From: Pelomonas sp. SE-A7
GTDB taxonomy: Bacteria > Pseudomonadota > Gammaproteobacteria > Burkholderiales > Burkholderiaceae_C
Reading direction: 5' to 3'
Assembly: GCF_030345705.1 (NCBI RefSeq)
Contig: NZ_JAUASW010000001.1
Location: forward strand, 1,116,001-1,180,000
DNA length: 64,000 bases
Part shown: in pieces, positions 1 to 7,744 of the stretch
How positions within the stretch are numbered: position 1 is the stretch's first letter
Layout of the letters: each line of letters opens with the position of its first letter
Notes under the pieces: generated by a model
Told to the model about the DNA's origin: nothing
Seen by the model: only the letters and a program-made list of their open reading frames with translations
The model's database searches: none
Program-made: the position numbers and the translations under genes

Positions 1-13
1 TTGACTTTCACGG

Positions 14-35
14 TTATATGATTCTCATCATATAA
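14..35. promoter_or_regulatory. Palindromic operator, copy 1 (probable TetR-family site)
   Basis: A perfect 9-bp inverted repeat (arms 14-22 and 27-35) around a 4-base centre. Its core ATATGA-N6-TCATAT is the same as that of a second palindrome at 692-711, with a related centre (TTCTCA here, TGCTCG there). It lies downstream of the tetR gene, so it probably controls a gene beyond the left edge. Both sites being bound by the encoded TetR protein is an inference. Confidence 0.6.
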
Positions 36-82
36 ATGGATCAAGAAATGGCCACCGAAGTGGCCGACGAAATGGGCAGGCC

Positions 83-679
83 TCAGCGAATGTGCTGGGC
101 CTCCTGGGGTTCGTAGCGCGACAGCAGCTCCTGGCGGCTGCGCTTGAGCAGGGCCCGGCCCTCGGCGTTGTCGCCCAGGGCGCGGGCCAGTTGCAGGCTG
201 CCGACCATCTGAGCCGTGACCACGCCCGCGGCGTCCGCGTCGCCCTCGGGCAGCGAGCGGCGAACCCGGTCGATCAGGCCATGGATGCGAGACAGGCCGG
301 CCTCGTGCACCACGCCGCTCTGGCGTGGCAGCTCGGAGGCCAAGGCCGCCACCGGGCAACCCTGCTCCACCGCCGCCAGATGGCCGTCGCCCAGATAGCT
401 TTCGACCAGGGCCCTGAAGCCGCTCTGGCCCTTGCCGACCTTGGCCTCGGCCCGGGCACCCAGCCTTTCGCTGCTGCTGTGGCCGGCATAGATCAGGGCC
501 TCGGCGATCAGGGCCTCGCGCGAGGCGAAATGGGCATAGAAGCCGCCATGGGTCAGGCCGGCCTCGCGCATCACCTCGGCCACGCCGACGCCGGCCGGTC
601 CTGCGCGACGCAGCGCAGCGGCGGCTGCTTCCAGGATGCGCTGGTGGCTGAGTTCCTTGCGGCTGGGGGTGGTGGACAT
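83..679 (-). CDS. TetR/AcrR family transcriptional regulator
   Basis: A 198-residue protein, a normal length for TetR repressors. Residues about 11-58 form the N-terminal helix-turn-helix domain, and the recognition-helix segment at 41-51 reads GLTHGGFYAHF, typical of the family. The C-terminal ligand-binding part is less conserved and gives no ligand. The ATG start at 679 sits just inside a palindrome (692-711), which fits autorepression. A DMT exporter gene is divergent across the same palindrome and is a likely target. An identical core palindrome lies beyond the 3' end at 14-35. Effector unknown. Confidence 0.9.
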   Translation of the reverse strand: MSTTPSRKELSHQRILEAAAAALRRAGPAGVGVAEVMREAGLTHGGFYAHFASREALIAEALIYAGHSSSERLGARAEAKVGKGQSGFRALVESYLGDGHLAAVEQGCPVAALASELPRQSGVVHEAGLSRIHGLIDRVRRSLPEGDADAAGVVTAQMVGSLQLARALGDNAEGRALLKRSRQELLSRYEPQEAQHIR

Positions 680-691
680 GGCGGCAACGCA

Positions 692-711
692 AATATGATG
701 CTCGTCATATT
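692..711. promoter_or_regulatory. Palindromic operator, copy 2, between tetR and the DMT transporter gene
   Basis: The inverted repeat has arms AATATGA (692-698) and TCATATT (705-711) with centre TGCTCG. It is 13 bp upstream of the tetR start and 55 bp upstream of the divergent transporter gene, so one bound repressor could control both. The core matches the palindrome at 14-35. AT-rich arms stand out in this GC-rich DNA. Confidence 0.65.
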
Positions 712-765
712 AGTGATCGGATCGACCCGCGTCAAGCGGCTCGAACGAAGTCCTCGGGTCCAGGC

Positions 766-1737
766 ATGATGCCCAGCTTTGCAGCGTCGCAAGCCCTGAT
801 GCCCCATCTCCGCAACCCCTGGCTGGCCTATGCCTGCCTGGCCCTGTCCACCAGCGTGGTCGGCAGCTACATAGGCCTGTCCAAGCTGCTGCTGAGCGCC
901 TTCCCGGTCTTTCTGCTGGCCTGGCTGCGCTTCGGTTCTGCGGCGGTGCTGATGCTGCCCTGGCTGCGCAAGGAAGCCGGCGAGCTGCCGCTGGACCGGC
1001 GCACCCGCATCCTGCTGTTCCTCGAATCCTTCATAGGCAACTTCCTGTTCTCGATCTGCCTGCTGTTCGGCCTGCAGCACAGCTCGGCCCTGGTGGCCGG
1101 CGTCATCATGGCCGGCATCCCGGCGGCCGTGGCCTTGCTGAGCCGCATCTTCCTGCGCGAACGAATCCTGCCGCGGGTGCGAATAGCGATTGCCTGCGGC
1201 GTGGCCGGCATAGGCCTGCTGGCCTTTGCCCGCGATGGCGGCCAGGGCAGCACCGACCGCTTGGGCGCCCTGCTTCTGCTGGCCGCGATGCTCTGCGAGG
1301 CGGCCTATGTGGTGATAGGCAAGCAGCTGACAGCCAGCCTGTCGCCGCGCCGCATCAGCGCCCTGATCAATGGCTGGGGCCTGGTCCTGGTGACGCCGCT
1401 GGGCCTGTGGCAAGCCGCCAGCTTCGACTTCGGCACCCCATCGCTTGGCCATTGGCTCGGCCTGTTCGCCTATGCGGCGGCGGCCAGCATCCTGACCGTC
1501 TGGCTGTGGATGCAGGGCCTGCGCCAGGTGCCGGCAGCCCAGGCCGGCGTGTTCATGGTCTTCCTGCCGTTGGCCACCGGCCTGGTGGGCCTGCTGGTGC
1601 TGGGCGAGCAGGCCGGCAGCCTGCATCTCGCCGCCTATGGCCTGGCCTTGCTGGGCGTGCTGCTGGCAACAACAGCGCATGGCCCGGCCAACAAAAGCTA
1701 TGGCCCCGCGCCGACCAAGCCGGGCGCCTTGCCCTAG
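766..1737 (+). CDS. DMT superfamily (EamA) transporter
   Basis: A 323-residue integral membrane protein with about ten hydrophobic helices in two repeated halves (EamA-EamA), as in drug/metabolite exporters. Start choice is ambiguous: ATGATG at 766/769, or ATG at 799 just before the first membrane helix (MPHLRNPWLAYACLA). Divergent from the TetR gene across a palindromic operator, so it may be the repressor's target. The substrate cannot be inferred; family members export amino acids, nucleosides or drugs. Confidence 0.85.
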   Translation: MMPSFAASQALMPHLRNPWLAYACLALSTSVVGSYIGLSKLLLSAFPVFLLAWLRFGSAAVLMLPWLRKEAGELPLDRRTRILLFLESFIGNFLFSICLLFGLQHSSALVAGVIMAGIPAAVALLSRIFLRERILPRVRIAIACGVAGIGLLAFARDGGQGSTDRLGALLLLAAMLCEAAYVVIGKQLTASLSPRRISALINGWGLVLVTPLGLWQAASFDFGTPSLGHWLGLFAYAAAASILTVWLWMQGLRQVPAAQAGVFMVFLPLATGLVGLLVLGEQAGSLHLAAYGLALLGVLLATTAHGPANKSYGPAPTKPGALP

Positions 1738-1773
1738 GATGCCGGCCTGCCCTTCTTTCTATCCCGTCCCGCC

Positions 1774-2769
1774 ATGAGCAGCACCGCGCCCCACCCCACC
1801 CATCTGCGTGTCCACCAGTTCGCCGGGCTCAAGACCGGCCCCCGCCTGCTGGTGACCGGCGCGGTCCACGGCAACGAGGTGGCCGGCACGCAAGGCATAG
1901 AGCGGGTACTGAAGGAGATCGACGAAGGCAAGCTGACCCTGCTGCGCGGCACGCTGACCATGATCCCCATCGTCAACCCGCTGGCCTACCGGCTGCAGCG
2001 CCGCGAGGGCGAGCGCAACCTGAACCGCAATCTGCGGCCGGCGCCCATTCCGCAGGACTTCGAGGACCGCATCGCCAACCAGCTCTGCCCCTGGATGGCG
2101 GCCAGCGACGTGCTGCTGGACCTGCACAGCTTCAACAACCCCGGCCCGGCCTTCGCGATGATGGGCCCGCGTGACAACGACGGCGAGCTGGAGCCTTTCC
2201 GCCACGAGCAGGCCGAGGCCGCGCTGGCCGCCTGCGTCGGCACCTCGCGCATCGTCGAAGGCTGGCTCTCGACCTATGCCCTCGGCCTGCAGCGTCGCGC
2301 CGGCCGCGTGAGCGACGGCTCGCGCCAGGCCAGCCTGGTGCAGGACCCGCATTACGGCGTGGGCACCACCGAATACATGCGCAGCCAGGGCGGCTACTGC
2401 ATCACGCTGGAATGCGGCCAGCATGCCGACCCGCAGGGACCCGAGGTCGCCTACAAGGCCATCCTGCGCACCCTGACCCTGCTGGGCATGATCGCCCCGG
2501 GCGCCGTGGAGCTGGCCGACCCCCAGCGCCCCATCGAGCTCTTGCAGCTCTACGAGGTGATCGATCGCGAGCATGCCGACGACCGCTTCGCCCAGTCCTG
2601 GTCCAGCTTCGACGAGATCCAGCAAGGCCAGCTGATTGGCACGCGCCACGACGGCACCGAGGTCCGTGCTCCGGCCGGCGGCCGCATCATCTTCCCGAAC
2701 AACAACGCCCAGGCCGGCCAGGAATGGTTCTACCTGGCCCGCTACAGCGACCGCAAGCTGCCGCAATGA
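1774..2769 (+). CDS. Succinylglutamate desuccinylase/aspartoacylase family protein (M14-type zinc hydrolase)
   Basis: A 331-residue protein of the AstE/AspA carboxypeptidase-like family. Zinc ligands are visible: GAVHGNEVAG gives His32 and Glu35, and LLDLHSF gives His118. The RNLNRN segment at 81-86 matches the substrate-binding Asn-Arg motif. Such enzymes hydrolyse N-acyl amino acids or amides; the substrate is not readable here. Its stop codon overlaps the next gene (ATGA at 2766-2769), so translation is likely coupled to the DsbA-like protein. Confidence 0.85.
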   Translation: MSSTAPHPTHLRVHQFAGLKTGPRLLVTGAVHGNEVAGTQGIERVLKEIDEGKLTLLRGTLTMIPIVNPLAYRLQRREGERNLNRNLRPAPIPQDFEDRIANQLCPWMAASDVLLDLHSFNNPGPAFAMMGPRDNDGELEPFRHEQAEAALAACVGTSRIVEGWLSTYALGLQRRAGRVSDGSRQASLVQDPHYGVGTTEYMRSQGGYCITLECGQHADPQGPEVAYKAILRTLTLLGMIAPGAVELADPQRPIELLQLYEVIDREHADDRFAQSWSSFDEIQQGQLIGTRHDGTEVRAPAGGRIIFPNNNAQAGQEWFYLARYSDRKLPQ

Positions 2770-3425
2770 ACACCATGAAGCAGATCAAGATCGACTTCGT
2801 CTCCGATGTGTCCTGCCCCTGGTGCGCCATCGGCCTCAAGTCGCTGGAGCAGGCGCTGGCAGGCCTGCAGGGCGAGATCCAGGCCAGCGTGCATTTCCAG
2901 CCCTTCGAGCTTAACCCGCAGATGGTTCCCGAGGGCGAGGAGATCAACGAACACCTGCTGCGCAAGTACGGCGCCACGCTGGAGCAATTGCAGGGCACCC
3001 GCAACGCCATCCGCGAACGCGGCGCCGCACTGGGCTTCACGTTCAGCGTCGAGGCCCGCGACCGCATCTACAACAGCTTCGATGCCCACCGCTTGCTGCA
3101 CTGGGCCGGCGAGCAAGGCGGCAGCTTGCAGCGCGACCTGAAGCTGGCCCTGTTCACCGCCTATTTCACCGAAGGACTGAACCCGGGCGACCACGAGGTG
3201 CTGGTGGCCCGCGCCGCCAGCGTCGGCCTGGATGCCGCTTCAGCCCGCGAGGTGCTGGAGAGCGGGCGCTACGCCGCCGAGGTGCGCCAGCGCGAGGCCT
3301 TCTACAACGGCCAGGGTATTCATTCCGTGCCCTCGGTGATCGTCAATGACCGCCACCTGATCCAGGGCGGCCAGCCCCCTGAGGTTTTCACCCAGGCCTT
3401 GCGCCAGATTGCGGCCCAGGGCTGA
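2766..3425 (+). CDS. DsbA family oxidoreductase (FrnE-like)
   Basis: 219 residues from the ATG overlapping the upstream stop. A thioredoxin-fold CPWC active site lies at residues 17-20 (VSCPWCAIG), followed by the helical insertion of the 2-hydroxychromene-2-carboxylate isomerase/FrnE group and the cis-proline region (SVPSVIV). There is no signal peptide, so it is cytoplasmic, unlike classical DsbA. FrnE-like proteins act as cytoplasmic disulfide oxidoreductases or isomerases. A strong hairpin terminator follows 35 bp after the stop. Confidence 0.88.
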   Translation: MNTMKQIKIDFVSDVSCPWCAIGLKSLEQALAGLQGEIQASVHFQPFELNPQMVPEGEEINEHLLRKYGATLEQLQGTRNAIRERGAALGFTFSVEARDRIYNSFDAHRLLHWAGEQGGSLQRDLKLALFTAYFTEGLNPGDHEVLVARAASVGLDAASAREVLESGRYAAEVRQREAFYNGQGIHSVPSVIVNDRHLIQGGQPPEVFTQALRQIAAQG

Positions 3426-3460
3426 GCGACAATCCGACCCGAGTCACGAACCAGCGATGA

Positions 3461-3488
3461 CGCGCCCCGCCCGGGGCGCGTTTGTTTT
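3461..3488 (+). terminator. Rho-independent terminator between the dsbA-like gene and rdgC
   Basis: Perfect 8-bp stem CGCGCCCC/GGGGCGCG (3461-3468, 3473-3480), loop GCCC, then TTTGTTTT. The rdgC start codon lies only 28 bp past the T-tract, so either rdgC has a promoter overlapping this hairpin or its expression depends on read-through. Confidence 0.8.
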
Positions 3489-3516
3489 ACAGCCCTGCAG
3501 CAGTCCCGAAGATCCC

Positions 3517-4497
3517 GTGTTCAAGAACCTGATGGTGTACCGCCTGGCCGCCGAGTGGCAGGCCGATGTGGCGAAGATCGAAGAGGCCCTGGAGGCCGGC
3601 CGTTTCATCCCCTGTGGCGCCACCCAGGCGCAATCGGTCGGCTGGGTGCCGCCGCGCGGCATTGAGCACGCGCCCCTGGTCGAGGCCGTGGACGGCCACC
3701 TGCTGCTCAAGCTGATGGTCGAGCAGCGCGTGCTGCCCGGTTCGGTGGTCAAGCGCCGGGTCGACGAGATGGCCGCCGCCGAGGAAGCCCAGAGCGGCCG
3801 CAAGCCCGGCCGCAAGGCGCTCAAGGAAATGAAGGAATTCGCGACGCAGGAGCTGCTGCCGCTGGCCTTCACCAAGCAGGGCAGCCTGCGCGTCTGGATC
3901 GCCCCCAAGCAGCAGTTGCTGATGATCGACGCCTCCAGCCCCTCGCGCGCCGAGGAGGTGGTGAGCCTGCTGGTCAAGGCGCTGGACGGTCTGTCCCTGC
4001 ACCTGATCCAGACCGCGGAATCGCCGGCCGTCTGCATGGCCGCCTGGCTGATGGACAGCCAGCCGCCGCATGAGTTCACGATCGACCGCGACTGCGAGCT
4101 CAAGAGCGGCGACGAGCAGAAGTCCGCCGTGCGCTATGCCCGCCATGCGCTGGACATCGAGGAAGTGAAGTTGCACCTGCAAGCCGGCAAGCAGCCGACC
4201 CGCCTGGCCATGAGCTGGCGCGACCGGGTGTCCTTCGTGCTGACCGACACGCTGCAGCTGAAGAAGATCGCCTTCCTGGACCTGGTCTTCGAAGGCCAGG
4301 ACAAGCCCGGCAAGGACGAGCAGTTCGACGCCGATGCAGCCCTGTCCACCGGCGAGCTGGGCGACCTGATCCCGGCCCTGATCGAGGCCCTGGGCGGCGA
4401 GCACGACTTCTTCGGCTCGGCACCGGCGCCGGCGACGCTGCCTGTGGTCGTTGAGAGCAAGGAACCGGCGCTGGAGGGTGCGGCGCCTTGGGATTGA
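3517..4497 (+). CDS. rdgC: Recombination-associated protein RdgC
   Basis: 326 residues; the start is taken at GTG 3517 because RdgC proteins begin (M)FKNLMVYRL. A longer in-frame reading exists but would translate through the terminator hairpin. RdgC is a nucleoid-associated ring protein that binds double-stranded DNA and restrains RecA. The N-terminal motif, the middle region with MAAWL and FTIDRDCEL, and the overall length fit. The C-terminal tail (after about residue 300) is Ala/Pro/Glu-rich. It is followed by a long inverted repeat. Confidence 0.95.
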   Translation: MFKNLMVYRLAAEWQADVAKIEEALEAGRFIPCGATQAQSVGWVPPRGIEHAPLVEAVDGHLLLKLMVEQRVLPGSVVKRRVDEMAAAEEAQSGRKPGRKALKEMKEFATQELLPLAFTKQGSLRVWIAPKQQLLMIDASSPSRAEEVVSLLVKALDGLSLHLIQTAESPAVCMAAWLMDSQPPHEFTIDRDCELKSGDEQKSAVRYARHALDIEEVKLHLQAGKQPTRLAMSWRDRVSFVLTDTLQLKKIAFLDLVFEGQDKPGKDEQFDADAALSTGELGDLIPALIEALGGEHDFFGSAPAPATLPVVVESKEPALEGAAPWD

Positions 4498-4591
4498 TTT
4501 GATTGGTGGGCAGATTGTGCCGGCCCAGACGAGGGCCGGGCAGCACCGCCATGGCGCACACCGAATTCTTCGCATGCCACCGTCGTGGTTG

Positions 4592-4824
4592 CAGGCCCGG
4601 CTGAGCCCGCTGCGGGGCGCATGTGGGCAGCCGAGAGCGCAGCAGCCCGGATCGGCGCGCGAATGCGCGCTTCGTTCATCTGACTCAGCGCGATTGTTTG
4701 AACGGAGCGCCCGAAGGAAGCGTAGTGAGTTTTGCGCTGCGATCCGGGCTGCGAGCACCGAGGGCAGTCGGCCCCTGGGGCCGACCTGCACGCCTGCGCC
4801 CCGCAGCGGGCTCTGCCGGGCCTG
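4592..4824. repeat. Long inverted repeat element in the 338-bp gap between rdgC and the helicase gene
   Basis: Outer arms of 30 bp (4592-4621 and 4795-4824) match at 29 of 30 positions. A second nested pair of perfect 12-bp arms (4642-4653 and 4741-4752, GCAGCCCGGATC) lies inside, and a CAGCGC/GCGCTG pair (4686-4691, 4734-4739) lies further in. The RNA or single strand could fold into one long interrupted hairpin. No gene is evident in 4498-4835. It sits between convergent genes, where it could act as a bidirectional terminator or be a dispersed repeat (MITE- or REP-like). No other copy was noticed in this window. Confidence 0.75.
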
Positions 4825-4835
4825 TGCTCCAGCCC

Positions 4836-6071
4836 TCAGTCTTTGACCGCAGCAGCGGCAGCCGCCTCCCGCAACTTGTCCTTCTTGCTCTTGCGCTTGC
4901 CCTTGACGCCCCCGTTCGGATCCGAGGCAGGCGCTTCTTCTGTCGCCTCGTAACCCGCAATCTGCTCGCGTTCCACACGCCGGCCCTGGCGCTTTTCGAT
5001 CAGGCGGAAATGCGCCTCGCTGGCCGGCGGCACGAAGCTGACGGCATCGCCGGTCGCGCCGGCCCGGCCGGTGCGGCCTATGCGGTGCGTGTAGTCGGCC
5101 GGCGAGCGCGGCAGGTCGTAGTTGATGACAGCCGGCAGCTCGGGAATGTCGAGGCCGCGGGCCGCCAGATCGGTGGCCACCAGCACCGCGACTTCGCCGC
5201 TCTTGAGCGCCACCAGCACCTTGGCGCGGCCGCCCTGGCTCAGCTCGCCATGCAGGGCCGCGGCCTTGATGCCCTTGGCCCAGAGCTTGTCCGACACATG
5301 CTCGGTGGCGTACTTGGTGGCCACGAAGACCAGCGCGCGCTGCCAACCTTCGGTCTCAAGCAGATGGCGCAGCAGCGGCGTGCGCTTGTCGGTATCGACC
5401 ACGATGCTGCGCTGGCGAATCGCCTCCAGCCGCGGCGCCTCGGCCGCCACCGTGATGCGCTGTGGCTCTCGCAGCTGGGCCGCGGCCAGCGCCTCGACCG
5501 ACTTCGGGAACGTAGCCGAGAACAGCAGGTTCTGGCGTTGGGCCGGCAGCAGTCCCAGCACGCGCTGCAGCTCCTCGGCAAAGCCCAGGGCCAGCAGACG
5601 GTCGGCTTCGTCCAGCACCAGGTGCCGGACCGCATCCAGGCGCAGGCCGTTGTGGTCCACGATGTCAAGCAGCCGGCCCGGTGTCGCGACGACGATGTCG
5701 CAGCCGCCGCGCAGGCCCATCAGCTGCGGATTGATGGAGACGCCGCCGAAGACCACGGCCACACGCAGACGCTGCGGCAGATGGCGGCTCAGCTCACGCA
5801 GCGCATCGCCGACCTGCACGGCCAGTTCACGCGTCGGCAGCAGCAGCAAGGCGCGCGGATCGCGCTGTGGATTGCTTTGCAGCAGCTGCTGCAAGAGCGG
5901 CAAGGCATAGGCGGCCGTCTTGCCCGAGCCGGTGGGCGCCAGCGCCAGCAGGTCGCCACCGGCCAGCACGGCGGGAATCGCCGCTTGCTGCACCGGCGTT
6001 GGCGCGTGATAGCCCTGATCACGCAGGGCGCGCATGACGGCGGGGCCTAGGCCCAGGGTCTGGAAGGACAT
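4836..6071 (-). CDS. DEAD-box ATP-dependent RNA helicase (RhlE-type)
   Basis: 411 residues starting at MSFQTLGL (ATG 6071); the longer open frame upstream runs into the ogt gene and was rejected. The Q motif (TPVQQAAIP), Walker A (PTGSGKT at 46-52), PTRELAVQV, TPGRLLD, the DEAD box (LDEADRLL), SAT and HRIGRTGR are all present in order. The C-terminal tail is basic (KGKRKSKKDK), typical of RhlE/DbpA relatives that act in ribosome assembly and RNA decay. Follows ogt on the same strand with a 19-bp gap. Confidence 0.92.
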   Translation of the reverse strand: MSFQTLGLGPAVMRALRDQGYHAPTPVQQAAIPAVLAGGDLLALAPTGSGKTAAYALPLLQQLLQSNPQRDPRALLLLPTRELAVQVGDALRELSRHLPQRLRVAVVFGGVSINPQLMGLRGGCDIVVATPGRLLDIVDHNGLRLDAVRHLVLDEADRLLALGFAEELQRVLGLLPAQRQNLLFSATFPKSVEALAAAQLREPQRITVAAEAPRLEAIRQRSIVVDTDKRTPLLRHLLETEGWQRALVFVATKYATEHVSDKLWAKGIKAAALHGELSQGGRAKVLVALKSGEVAVLVATDLAARGLDIPELPAVINYDLPRSPADYTHRIGRTGRAGATGDAVSFVPPASEAHFRLIEKRQGRRVEREQIAGYEATEEAPASDPNGGVKGKRKSKKDKLREAAAAAAVKD

Positions 6072-6090
6072 GAGGTTTGAGTTTTTCTGG

Positions 6091-6675
6091 TCAGTCGAAC
6101 AAGGCGCCCTGCTCGGCCGCGGTCTGGCCGGTGGCGCGGGCCTCGATGCGCAAGAGCTTGAGCTTGGTCTGGATGCCGCCATGGGCCGAGAAGCCGGTGC
6201 CGGCACCATCGGCGCCCATCACACGGTGGCAAGGCACGATGGGGGCGAATGGATTGCTGCCCTCAGCCCGGCCGACCGCACGCGCGGCACCGGGCTGGCC
6301 CAGGGCCAGCGCCAGCTCGCCGTAGGTGCGGGTCTGGCCGACCGGGATCTGCCGGGTCAGCGCATGGACCTGGCGATTGAAGTCGGCGATCTCGCTTTCG
6401 TCGAGCTGCACTTCAAGCAATTGATGCACCTCGCCGCTCAGCAGGGCCCGTACGCCGGCCATCGCCTCGCTGACGAAGGCTGGCGGCTGCTCGCTCTCGC
6501 GTGCCGCCGGGAAGCGCACCCGCATGCGATCCCGCGTGGCCGTGGCGCTTTCTTCAGGCAGCTGGCAGCCGCAGATGCCGCGCTCCAGCGTCCAGGCAAT
6601 GCCGCAGCAGCCCAGGGCGGTTTCATAGCAGTGGAAGAAGACCTGCGGCTTCATGCTGTCCGCCTGGCTGCGCAT
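6091..6675 (-). CDS. ogt: Methylated-DNA--protein-cysteine S-methyltransferase
   Basis: 194 residues. The active-site motif PCHRV lies at 148-152, with the methyl-accepting Cys149, preceded by the helix-turn-helix DNA-binding segment (TRTYGELALALG) and Arg finger region. It transfers O6-alkyl groups from guanine to itself. The ATG at 6675 overlaps the dusA stop (ATGA), giving translational coupling; an alternative start is ATG 6654 (MKPQVFF). No Ada regulatory domain, so this is a stand-alone repair enzyme. Confidence 0.93.
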   Translation of the reverse strand: MRSQADSMKPQVFFHCYETALGCCGIAWTLERGICGCQLPEESATATRDRMRVRFPAARESEQPPAFVSEAMAGVRALLSGEVHQLLEVQLDESEIADFNRQVHALTRQIPVGQTRTYGELALALGQPGAARAVGRAEGSNPFAPIVPCHRVMGADGAGTGFSAHGGIQTKLKLLRIEARATGQTAAEQGALFD

Positions 6676-7715
6676 CAGGCCACCGTTTGCGGTGCGTGGC
6701 GGTTCGCCGTCTGGTGCGCCTCGGCATCGGAGGCGATGCCGATGCGGGCGGCATCGGCCAGGCGGGCCACCTCGGCGGCCGGCAGGCTCTTGAGCTTGTG
6801 GTCGCTCCAGATCTGGCGCCAGCGGCGAGCACCGGCCTCGCCGTTCCACAGGCCCAGCGCATGGCGCATGGCCTGGGGCCAGTGCTTGCGCGTGGCCTGG
6901 CTGCGGTGGTCCAGCCATTCGACCCAGGCCGCCTCGACCTGCTCGCGGCTTTCGGCCGGGCCGGTCGTGCCGAAGAAGCGCTGGTCCCAGGCCGCCATCT
7001 GCCAGGGCTCGTGATAGGCCTGGCGGCCGACCATCACGCCGTCCACATGGCGCAGCTGCTCTTCGATTTCGTCGTCGCTCTTGACCCCGCCGTTCAGCAC
7101 GATGGTGAGCTGCGGGAACTCGCGCTTGAGCTGGTGCACCAGCTCGTAGCGCAGCGGCGGGATCTCGCGGTTTTCCTTGGGGCTCAGGCCCTGCAGCCAG
7201 GCGTTGCGGGCATGGACGATGAAGACTTCGCAGCCGGCCTCGGCAATCGTGCCGACGAAGTCGCGCACGAACTCGTAGCTTTCTTCGCGGTCTATGCCTA
7301 TGCGGTGCTTGACCGTCACCGGGATGCCCACCGCATCGCGCATGGCTTTGACGCCGTCGGCCACCAGCTGCGGCTCGGCCATCAGGCAGGCACCGAAGGC
7401 GCCCTTCTGCACCCGCTCGCTGGGGCAGCCGCAATTCAGATTGACCTCGTCATAGCCCCATTGCTCGGCCAGCTTGGCAGCGGCGGCCAGGTCGGCCGGC
7501 TCGCTACCGCCGAGCTGCAGGGCGACCGGATGCTCGACGGCGTCGTAGTCCAGATGGCGCGGCACGTCACCATGCAAGAGCGCACCGGTGGTGACCATCT
7601 CGGTGTAGAGGCGGGTATGGCGGGTCAGCAAGCGGTGGAAGACGCGGCAGGGGCTGTCGGTCCAGTCCAGCATGGGCGCGACCGACAGTCGCCAGGGATT
7701 GGGCTTGGAATTCAC
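6675..7715 (-). CDS. dusA: tRNA-dihydrouridine synthase A
   Basis: 346 residues from GTG 7715 (VNSKPNPW); no upstream ATG fits and the next ATG falls inside the conserved APMLDWTD motif (13-20). The FMN-binding TIM barrel carries the catalytic Cys97 in NCGCPS (94-99), and the phosphate-binding GG at LNGGVKSDDE and VGRQAY are present. DusA reduces uridines 20/20a in the tRNA D-loop using NADPH. LDWTD is characteristic of DusA rather than DusB/DusC. Overlaps ogt by 3 bp. Confidence 0.93.
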   Translation of the reverse strand: MNSKPNPWRLSVAPMLDWTDSPCRVFHRLLTRHTRLYTEMVTTGALLHGDVPRHLDYDAVEHPVALQLGGSEPADLAAAAKLAEQWGYDEVNLNCGCPSERVQKGAFGACLMAEPQLVADGVKAMRDAVGIPVTVKHRIGIDREESYEFVRDFVGTIAEAGCEVFIVHARNAWLQGLSPKENREIPPLRYELVHQLKREFPQLTIVLNGGVKSDDEIEEQLRHVDGVMVGRQAYHEPWQMAAWDQRFFGTTGPAESREQVEAAWVEWLDHRSQATRKHWPQAMRHALGLWNGEAGARRWRQIWSDHKLKSLPAAEVARLADAARIGIASDAEAHQTANRHAPQTVA

Positions 7716-7744
7716 CGCCGCATTATCCCAGCGACGCAGTTTTC

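Noticed and set aside
3487..5346. A 619-residue minus-strand frame across rdgC, the inverted repeat and part of the helicase gene
   Set aside because: It covers two real genes and a repeat and has low-complexity Gln/Ala/Arg composition.
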